Assembly (NCBI GenBank): GCA_964230195.1
Contig: CAXRGH010000022.1
Location: forward strand, 1 to 15,479
Direction: 5' to 3'
DNA from: CAXRGH01 sp964230195
GTDB lineage: Bacteria; Pseudomonadota; Gammaproteobacteria; Enterobacterales; Alteromonadaceae
DNA: 15,479 nucleotides
The notes under the pieces were generated by a model. It did no database searches. It was given only the letters and a program-made list of their open reading frames with translations, and was not told where the DNA came from. Of this stretch, positions 7,178-13,500 are shown piece by piece (the first letter of the stretch is position 1; every line of letters starts with the position of its first letter). Made by a program: the position numbers and the translations under genes.

Positions 7178-9277
7178 ATGCAACTTACTCAGTATTTTTC
7201 TCGAATTGACCGGCAACAGGTCAAAACTATCTCATCAGGCTTAACTGTCCCCTTGGTGTTATTAGCGATATTAGGCATGGTGATCTTACCTATGCCTGCA
7301 TTCCTTTTAGATATCCTATTCAGTTTTAACATCGCACTCTCTATTGTTGTTATTTTAGTGGCGGTATTTACTCAAAAACCTGTTGAATTTGCAGCCTTTC
7401 CTGTTGTGCTACTAATAGCAACAGTCTTACGTTTGGCATTAAATGTGGCGTCTACTCGAATTGTATTGTTAGAAGGTCATGAAGGTGGTGATGCAGCAGG
7501 TAAAGTGATTGAGGCTTTTGGTGAGGTCGTGATCGGTGGTAATTATGCTGTTGGTATTGTGGTATTTGCAATTCTCTTGCTCATCAACTTTAAAGTAGTT
7601 ACAGCGGGTGCTGGACGTATTTCCGAAGTTAGCGCACGGTTTACATTGGACGCAATGCCAGGTAAACAAATGGCCATCGACGCGGATTTGAATGCAGGAT
7701 TTATTGATCAAGATCAAGCAAGAAAACGGCGTAAAGAAATTACTGCTGAAGCAGACTTTTATGGGTCCATGGACGGTGCGTCAAAGTTTGTCAAAGGTGA
7801 TGCGGTTGCGGGTCTATTTATTATGATCATCAACATTGTTGGTGGCCTATTTATTGGAATGATCCAATATGATTTAAACTTCAGTCAAGCCATAGAAATT
7901 TATACGCTATTGACGATTGGGGATGGTTTAGTGGCACAAATACCGTCCCTGTTATTATCAGTTGCAACCGCCATTATTGTGACACGAGAGAATACCGATC
8001 AAGCAATGGGTGCAGCCGTCAGCAAGCAATTACTTGATGTTAAAGCCTTATATATCGCTAGCGCAGTATTGTTTGTGATGGGGATTGTTCCTGGTATGCC
8101 ACACTTTGCCTTCTTATTTTTCTCGGCTGTGATTGGCGGTTATGCTTTTTACTTGCAACGTCAAAAGAGTCGGACTGATACTTCGGCAGAACAAGATTCA
8201 GAATCAGCTCCAGCAGAGACTAAACCAGTTGTGAAAGAGCTCGGTTGGGATGATGTTCAACACGTAGACACTATTGGTCTAGAAGTGGGATACCGATTAA
8301 TTCCTTTGGTGGATAAAAGTCAAGGTGGCGAACTTTTGACGCGCATTAAAGGTGTTAGAAAAAAGCTCTCTCAGGAGTTGGGCTTTTTGATCCCTCCGGT
8401 ACACATTCGAGACAATCTTGACTTATCTCCTAGCGCTTACAATCTGTCGTTGTTGGGCGTGACAGTCGGGGATGCGGAAATCAGTCATGAAGATGAGTTG
8501 GCGATTGACCCAGGACAAGTATTCGGTCCCCTAGATGGCATAAAAACCAAAGATCCTGCGTTTGGACTGGATGCTATTTGGATAAAGCCCACCCAAAGAG
8601 AGCATGCTCAAACATTGGGGTATACCGTGGTCGATCCTGCGACAGTTGTAGCGACTCACCTATCCCAGTTATTACATGCAAACGCATATCAGTTGCTTGG
8701 CTATGACGAGGTACAACAACTACTGGATCTGTTAGCTGAAAAGTTTCCAAAGTTGGTGGAAGGACTGACACCTGAAATATTACCCCTAAGTACCATTGTT
8801 AAAGTTTTGCAAACCCTACTGTATGAGGGCATTCCCGTGCGAGACATGCGAACCATAGTACAGACACTATCTGAGTATGGTCCAAAGAGCCAAGATCCTG
8901 ATGTGTTAGTTTCGGCTGTTCGTATTGCCTTGAAGCGAATGATTATTCAAGAAATTAACGGTGCGGAGGCTGAAGTGCCAGTCATAACTTTGGCACCTGA
9001 GCTGGAACAGATGTTGCATCAGTCACTGCAAGCAGGTGGAAGTGACGGTGCTGGAATTGAACCAGGGTTAGCGGAACGACTCCAACAATCCATAGCCGAT
9101 TCTGCCCGTGCTCAAGAACTTGAGGGACAACCAGCGGTGTTGTTGACCTCAGGGATGTTGAGACCGGTACTGTCAAGATTCTTAAAAAATGCCATCACAT
9201 CACTGCATGTTTTGTCTTATCAGGAAATTCCGGATGATAAGCAAATTAAGATTATCAGTGCAGTGGGTAACCAATAG
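7178..9277 (+). CDS. flhA: Flagellar export gate protein FlhA
   Basis: FlhA forms the nonameric ring that docks substrates and chaperones and uses the proton gradient for export. The product is 699 residues, close to the enterobacterial 692. The N-terminal half has eight predicted membrane segments (about 20-330) with the FHIPEP-family signature: GAGRISEVSARF, DAMPGKQMAIDAD, and a loop from R182 to KFVKGD (203-208). The charged residues R147, R154, D158 and D208 fall at the same numbers as the conserved ones in Salmonella FlhA. A Ser/Glu/Ala-rich linker (about 325-355) leads to the cytoplasmic domain (about 360-699). ATG 7178 has only a weak ribosome site but fits the conserved N terminus. 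It is the first gene after the sigma-54 promoter and lies 19 bases before flhF. Confidence 0.98.
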   Translation: MQLTQYFSRIDRQQVKTISSGLTVPLVLLAILGMVILPMPAFLLDILFSFNIALSIVVILVAVFTQKPVEFAAFPVVLLIATVLRLALNVASTRIVLLEGHEGGDAAGKVIEAFGEVVIGGNYAVGIVVFAILLLINFKVVTAGAGRISEVSARFTLDAMPGKQMAIDADLNAGFIDQDQARKRRKEITAEADFYGSMDGASKFVKGDAVAGLFIMIINIVGGLFIGMIQYDLNFSQAIEIYTLLTIGDGLVAQIPSLLLSVATAIIVTRENTDQAMGAAVSKQLLDVKALYIASAVLFVMGIVPGMPHFAFLFFSAVIGGYAFYLQRQKSRTDTSAEQDSESAPAETKPVVKELGWDDVQHVDTIGLEVGYRLIPLVDKSQGGELLTRIKGVRKKLSQELGFLIPPVHIRDNLDLSPSAYNLSLLGVTVGDAEISHEDELAIDPGQVFGPLDGIKTKDPAFGLDAIWIKPTQREHAQTLGYTVVDPATVVATHLSQLLHANAYQLLGYDEVQQLLDLLAEKFPKLVEGLTPEILPLSTIVKVLQTLLYEGIPVRDMRTIVQTLSEYGPKSQDPDVLVSAVRIALKRMIIQEINGAEAEVPVITLAPELEQMLHQSLQAGGSDGAGIEPGLAERLQQSIADSARAQELEGQPAVLLTSGMLRPVLSRFLKNAITSLHVLSYQEIPDDKQIKIISAVGNQ

Positions 9278-9296
9278 TTTGATCACGAGGTGAGTT

Positions 9297-10634
9297 GTGA
9301 AAATTAGACGCTTTTTTGCCAAAGACATGCGAGATGCGATGAATCAAGTTAAGCAAGAACTTGGGAGTGACGCCGTCATCATGTCGAAAACTAAACTAGA
9401 GGACGGAATAGAAGTTGTTGCTGCTTACGATCAAGAGCCCAAAGTTCAGCGTCGTGATCCCCAGTCCAAACCGGCCGCAAAGAAAAATGCACCCCGTCAA
9501 TTTGCAAGCGCATTGTCAGCTGCAACGTCAGAGCGTAATGCGACTAATGCAACCCCAACATTAAGTGAGATTATTGGTGACCAAGGTCCTGATAGCCTCA
9601 AAGCATTACTTGATAGAGGTGTTAATTCATCAGCCGAGGCATCGAACACTGAAGTTAAGTCTGGACCATCGAATAAAAAGTCGTCCAGCGAAAAACCAGT
9701 GGTCAACGTGAGTGACTCTCAACACCATAAAGCAATGGATGATATGAGAGATGAACTATCTTCTATTCGTAACGTGCTTCAATTCCAAGTGGCGGAATTA
9801 TTCAAAGAAAAAAATGCGCAAGAACAACCGCATATCCATTACTTGCGTGAGCAATTGGCTTGTATGGGCTTAACCAATGCTATTGTCGAAGAATTGTTGT
9901 CCTATGCGCCAGATACCGTGAGTGAACGTGAGGCTTGGGTATTTTTGTTAAAGTTACTCGCGAACAAAATTAAAGTTCCTAAGCGGTCGTTTTTACAAAC
10001 GGGTGGCATTGTGTCATTGATCGGCCCAACGGGCGCCGGTAAGACGACAACAGCGGCAAAACTAGCGGCTCAATTTGCCAGTCGTCATGGTGCGGATTCA
10101 GTGGCTTTAGTCACCATAGATAGCTACCGGATTGCTGCATTCGAGCAACTCGCTACCTACGGTAAAATCATCGGTTGCACAGTCAAAAAAGCAGCCAATG
10201 AACAACAATTGAGTGATGTGTTACAGCAGTTGAAAAATAAAAAGCTGGTACTGATTGATACTGCAGGCTTTAACCAACGCGATAGCCGCTTAATGACACA
10301 AACTGGCGTATTGACGGGTCAAAATAATGGCAAAATAAAGCACGTGATGGTGCTTCCTGCAAACGGTCAAAAACAAGCATTAGTGCAATCCATAAAAAGT
10401 TATGATGGTTTATCGATTGAAGGGTGTATACTAAGTAAAATCGATGAGACGTTTAGCCTTGGTGAGGCGATAAGTGTGTTGATAGAACAGCAACTTCCGG
10501 CTACGTTTATTACGGATGGCCAAAAAGTTCCTGAGGATTTAAAGGCAGCTGAATCACGGTATTTAGTATCAACGGCGGCTAAACTCTATCAACAATACAG
10601 TCGAGCAGATCAAACGAAGGCGGCTTCTCAATAA
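9297..10634 (+). CDS. flhF: SRP-type GTPase FlhF, polar flagellum positioning
   Basis: FlhF is an SRP54/FtsY-family GTPase that marks the cell pole where the flagellum is built. The 445-residue product has the short N-terminal B domain (MKIRRFFAKDMRDAMNQVKQ), a poorly conserved Ser/Ala/Asn-rich linker (about 55-150), a helical N domain and the G domain. In the G domain, the P-loop GPTGAGKT is at 243-250, the DSYRIAAFEQL stretch follows, DTAG starts at D321, and SKID (380-383) stands in for the usual TKxD base-recognition motif. GTG 9297 follows GAGGTGAG and gives the conserved N terminus. It ends one base before flhG, its regulator, so the pair is probably made in a fixed ratio. Presence of flhF indicates polar rather than peritrichous flagella. 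Confidence 0.97.
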   Translation: MKIRRFFAKDMRDAMNQVKQELGSDAVIMSKTKLEDGIEVVAAYDQEPKVQRRDPQSKPAAKKNAPRQFASALSAATSERNATNATPTLSEIIGDQGPDSLKALLDRGVNSSAEASNTEVKSGPSNKKSSSEKPVVNVSDSQHHKAMDDMRDELSSIRNVLQFQVAELFKEKNAQEQPHIHYLREQLACMGLTNAIVEELLSYAPDTVSEREAWVFLLKLLANKIKVPKRSFLQTGGIVSLIGPTGAGKTTTAAKLAAQFASRHGADSVALVTIDSYRIAAFEQLATYGKIIGCTVKKAANEQQLSDVLQQLKNKKLVLIDTAGFNQRDSRLMTQTGVLTGQNNGKIKHVMVLPANGQKQALVQSIKSYDGLSIEGCILSKIDETFSLGEAISVLIEQQLPATFITDGQKVPEDLKAAESRYLVSTAAKLYQQYSRADQTKAASQ

Positions 10635-10635
10635 A

Positions 10636-11505
10636 ATGTTAGATGATCAAGCAAATAGCTTAAGAACCATGAATCAATCAAAATTAACAAAAGTAATCGC
10701 AATAACAGGTGGTAAAGGTGGTGTTGGTAAAACTAATATTACCTTGAATACTGCAATTTCGTTAGCCAAACAAGGCAAGCGCGTCATGGTATTGGACGCT
10801 GATTTGGGACTGGCCAATGTTGATGTAATGTTGGGGTTGAGAGTTGACAAAAATCTATCCCATGTTTTGTCTGGCGAATGCACGTTACAAGAAGTATTAG
10901 TGCAAGGCCCTTATGGTATTCAGATTGCACCAGCAGCCTCTGGTACTCAGTCCATGGTGGAGCTTACCTCTACGGAACACGTGGGATTGATCAGAGCGTT
11001 CAGTGAATTAGAAGATAGCGTTGATGTGTTTATTATAGACACCGCAGCAGGTATTTCGGACATGGTCCTCAGCTTTGCCAGAGCATCACAAGACGTGGTT
11101 GTCGTGGTATGCGACGAACCAACATCGTTAACGGATGCTTATGCGTTAATCAAGTTACTCAATCGTGAACACGGTGTCTTTCGGTTTAAAGTAGTTGCTA
11201 ATATGGTGCGCAGCATGAAAGAAGGGCAAGATTTATTTAAAAAGCTGTCTATGGTAACTGGCAGGTTTTTAGATGTTGCCTTAGAATTAGTGGCAACCGT
11301 TCCATTTGATGAGAACATACGAAAATCTGTTAGGAAACAGAAAGCAATCGTTGACGCTTATCCAAGCTCGCCGGCTGCTGTCGCCATCAAGGGACTGAGT
11401 CAAAAGGTAATCTCTTGGCCCATACCTGAAACACCTGGCGGTCACTTAGAGTTTTTCCTCGAACAGTTGGTTAATCACTCAGAAATAAAAAGCGAAAACG
11501 TGTGA
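10636..11505 (+). CDS. flhG: MinD-like ATPase FlhG (FleN), flagellar number regulator
   Basis: FlhG limits the number of polar flagella by acting on FlhF and, in Vibrio/Pseudomonas relatives, on the master activator FlrA/FleQ. The 289-residue product carries DQAxxLR at residues 4-10 (DQANSLR), the segment known to stimulate the FlhF GTPase. The deviant Walker A GGKGGVGKT follows at 25-33, then DADLGLANVD from D54 and switch II DTAAGIS from D135. The C-terminal helix LEFFLEQLV resembles a MinD-type membrane-targeting sequence. ATG 10636 is preferred over ATG 10669 because only the longer form contains the DQAxxLR element. It follows flhF after one base and overlaps fliA by four bases (GTGA), so translation is coupled on both sides. 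Confidence 0.97.
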   Translation: MLDDQANSLRTMNQSKLTKVIAITGGKGGVGKTNITLNTAISLAKQGKRVMVLDADLGLANVDVMLGLRVDKNLSHVLSGECTLQEVLVQGPYGIQIAPAASGTQSMVELTSTEHVGLIRAFSELEDSVDVFIIDTAAGISDMVLSFARASQDVVVVVCDEPTSLTDAYALIKLLNREHGVFRFKVVANMVRSMKEGQDLFKKLSMVTGRFLDVALELVATVPFDENIRKSVRKQKAIVDAYPSSPAAVAIKGLSQKVISWPIPETPGGHLEFFLEQLVNHSEIKSENV

Positions 11506-12224
11506 ATAAAGCCTCAGCCTACAAACGTCATGATGACAAAACCGAATTGGTCAACAAGCACACTAATCTGGTAAAAAAAATTGCGCATCATTTAATTGCC
11601 CGCCTACCGTCAAGTGTCTTGGTCGATGATTTAATTCAAGCAGGTATGATTGGGCTACTTGAAGCTGCCAAGAATTTTGATGATACCAAAGGCGCAAGCT
11701 TCGAGACGTTTGCCGGTATCCGGATCAGGGGCGCAATGCTTGACGATATTCGCAAGGGGGATTGGACCCCTCGCTCGGTCCATAAAAATAGTCGCAGTAT
11801 TAATGAGGCCATCACAGAAGTGGAGCGCCGAACAGGTAAAGATGCAAAGGATACTGATGTTGCCAAAGAACTCAATGTTGATGTGGCCACTTACCATACG
11901 ATGTTAAACGAGGTCAACGCCGGACGGATCATTGGCTTTGACGACCTCGGCGGTGCGGACGATGCCGTGTTTCTTGATAACGCCAAGGATAGTGACACGC
12001 CTCATGAACAAATGATGCACTCAGCATTTAATAGCGCTCTAACGGATTGTATAAAAGCATTGCCAGAAAGAGAAGCTATTGTATTATCACTGTATTATGA
12101 CGAAGAACTCAACTTACGTGAGATTGGTCAAATATTAGATGTGAGTGAATCACGAGTTAGTCAAATACATAGTCAGGCAATGGTTCGATTGAAGGGTAAG
12201 TTGAATCATTGGCAGGAAGCTTAA
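11502..12224 (+). CDS. fliA: RNA polymerase sigma-28 factor FliA
   Basis: FliA directs transcription of late flagellar genes (flagellin, motor, some chemotaxis genes) and is held inactive by FlgM until the hook is finished. The product is 240 residues, nearly equal to the enterobacterial 239. Region 2 spans about residues 15-90 and includes DDLIQAGMIGLLEA and the FETFAGIRIRGAMLDDIR promoter-melting stretch. Region 3 is at about 95-150. Region 4 ends in a helix-turn-helix (LREIGQILDVSESRVSQIHSQ) near 205-228. GTG 11502 overlaps the flhG stop in the arrangement GTGA. Being in the flhA operon puts its synthesis under the sigma-54 promoter at 7125, the usual hierarchy in polar-flagellate gammaproteobacteria. 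No convincing terminator follows it. Confidence 0.98.
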   Translation: MNKASAYKRHDDKTELVNKHTNLVKKIAHHLIARLPSSVLVDDLIQAGMIGLLEAAKNFDDTKGASFETFAGIRIRGAMLDDIRKGDWTPRSVHKNSRSINEAITEVERRTGKDAKDTDVAKELNVDVATYHTMLNEVNAGRIIGFDDLGGADDAVFLDNAKDSDTPHEQMMHSAFNSALTDCIKALPEREAIVLSLYYDEELNLREIGQILDVSESRVSQIHSQAMVRLKGKLNHWQEA

Positions 12225-12246
12225 ATTTTTATTTATAATATAATTG

Positions 12247-12276
12247 TTGTATTTGTAATATAAAACATGTTATAAA
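12247..12276 (+). promoter_or_regulatory. Possible sigma-70-type promoter before cheY
   Basis: In the fliA-cheY gap, TATAAA (12271-12276) is a fair -10 element, with a weak TTGTAT (12247-12252) 18 bases upstream. Bases 12225-12280 contain only 6 G or C out of 56, far below the flanking genes, as is common for promoter DNA. A near-palindrome centred on AACATGTT (12264-12271) overlaps the spacer. No FliA-type TAAA-N15-GCCGATAA site is visible. The call rests mostly on base composition. Confidence 0.3.
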
Positions 12277-12297
12277 ATACACGTGAAGTAGATTATT

Positions 12298-12301
12298 GGA
12301 G
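12298..12301 (+). promoter_or_regulatory. Ribosome-binding site deciding the cheY start
   Basis: GGAG lies six bases before TTG 12308, an ideal distance. It lies within the extra codons that would be translated if TTG 12296 were used, so it favours the shorter protein. Confidence 0.6.
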
Positions 12302-12307
12302 ATCGTT

Positions 12308-12694
12308 TTGGATAAGAATATGAAAATTCTGGTTGTTGATGACTTTTCAACAATGAGAAGAATTATAAAAAACCTGTTGAAGGATCTAGGGTTCACGAAT
12401 ATCCAAGAAGCTGATGATGGCAATACCGCATTGCCGATGTTGATGCAGGGCGAATTTGATTTTGTGGTTACCGATTGGAATATGCCAGGTATGCAGGGTA
12501 TTGACCTGCTCCGTAATATTCGAGCAACTGACAAACTAAAACATATTCCGGTATTGATGGTGACAGCTGAGGCTAAGAAAGAGCAAATCGTTGCAGCTGC
12601 TCAAGCGGGAGTAAATGGCTACGTTGTTAAGCCATTCACAGCAGCGACTTTGAAAGAGAAGTTAGACAAAGTATTTGAAAGACTCAATCAATAA
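12308..12694 (+). CDS. cheY: Chemotaxis response regulator CheY
   Basis: CheY is the single-domain regulator that is phosphorylated by CheA and binds FliM to change rotation. From TTG 12308 the product is 128 residues beginning MDKNMKILVVDDF, one shorter than E. coli CheY and collinear with it. It has the acidic pair D11/D12, phospho-acceptor D56 (in VTDWNMPG), T86 (in VTAEAK), the signalling tyrosine in GYVVKPF, and K108. The start is a choice among three: TTG 12296 (adds MEIV), TTG 12308 (GGAG six bases upstream) and ATG 12320 (removes MDKN). I prefer 12308 on the ribosome site and on family length. It is separated from fliA by an 83-base AT-rich gap and from cheZ by 30 bases. Confidence 0.96.
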   Translation: MDKNMKILVVDDFSTMRRIIKNLLKDLGFTNIQEADDGNTALPMLMQGEFDFVVTDWNMPGMQGIDLLRNIRATDKLKHIPVLMVTAEAKKEQIVAAAQAGVNGYVVKPFTAATLKEKLDKVFERLNQ

Positions 12695-12724
12695 GTCTTG
12701 GCTTTGATTCAGAAGGAAATGTGA

Positions 12725-13489
12725 GTGGAGACTGCTAATAAACCAATGATTTCTTTAGAAGAAGCGAGGCAACTCGTTGAGCTTCTTGAGAATGAAAAAT
12801 ACTCGGAAGCATCCGCATTGATCGATTCAACATTAATGCAAAATTCTGCTGAGTTATTTGCCGAAGTGGGCAAGTTGACTCGTCAACTGCACGATTCACT
12901 GAACAGCTTTCAGCTTGACCCGCGTATTTCTGATCTTGCAAATGAAGATATTCCGGACGCACAAATGCGCCTTGGTTATGTCCTTGAAACAACCGAAAAT
13001 GCCGCAAATCAAACGATGGATGCGATAGAGGCAACTATGCCACTTGCAGAAGCTATGCTTGATAATGTTGGGCAATTACAAACTCAATGGTCTCGGTTGA
13101 TGGTGCGTGATATGCCGGTCGATGATTTCAAGTCCATGTGTCATGATGTTGACAAGTTCCTTGTTGGTTCATCTCAAGACTTATCGACCATTTCAAAAAT
13201 GTTAACAGATGTTTTGGTTGCACAGGGGTTCCAAGATCTAACCGGGCAAGTGATCCGAAGGGTCATTGAGCTAGTGACTGAAGTACAAGACAGCTTAGTT
13301 GGTATGTTAACTGCTTTTGGCAATATGTCAGGCCAACCAGGGGGCATTGAAGACTCGGTTGTTGTCGCAAAGTCTCAAGAAACGGCAGAGTCTATACCAG
13401 AGGGCCCGATTGTTGATGCAGAAAATAGAAATGATGTTGTCAAAAGTCAGGATGACGTTGACGACTTGTTGTCGAGTTTAGGGTTCTAA
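12725..13489 (+). CDS. cheZ: CheY-P phosphatase CheZ
   Basis: CheZ speeds dephosphorylation of CheY-P and so ends the tumble/reversal signal. The 254-residue product is largely helical, forming the long four-helix-bundle dimer of the family. The catalytic DLTGQ motif is at 171-175, where D171 and Q175 correspond to the D143 and Q147 of E. coli CheZ; the preceding AQGFQ and following VIRRVIELV also match. A flexible linker (about 200-238) leads to the C-terminal CheY-tethering helix SQDDVDDLLSSLGF (241-254). It is about 40 residues longer than E. coli CheZ, mostly at the N terminus and in the linker. GTG 12725 follows AAGGAA at six bases. It lies between cheY and cheA. Confidence 0.97.
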   Translation: METANKPMISLEEARQLVELLENEKYSEASALIDSTLMQNSAELFAEVGKLTRQLHDSLNSFQLDPRISDLANEDIPDAQMRLGYVLETTENAANQTMDAIEATMPLAEAMLDNVGQLQTQWSRLMVRDMPVDDFKSMCHDVDKFLVGSSQDLSTISKMLTDVLVAQGFQDLTGQVIRRVIELVTEVQDSLVGMLTAFGNMSGQPGGIEDSVVVAKSQETAESIPEGPIVDAENRNDVVKSQDDVDDLLSSLGF

Positions 13490-13500
13490 GGAGAGGTTGA

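Noticed and set aside
12211..12230. T-run after the fliA stop as a possible terminator
   Set aside because: No stable GC-rich stem precedes it; AAGCTT is only a six-base palindrome without a loop.
12225..12307. FliA (sigma-28) promoter before cheY
   Set aside because: I looked for TAAA followed 15 bases later by GCCGATAA and found nothing close on the + strand.
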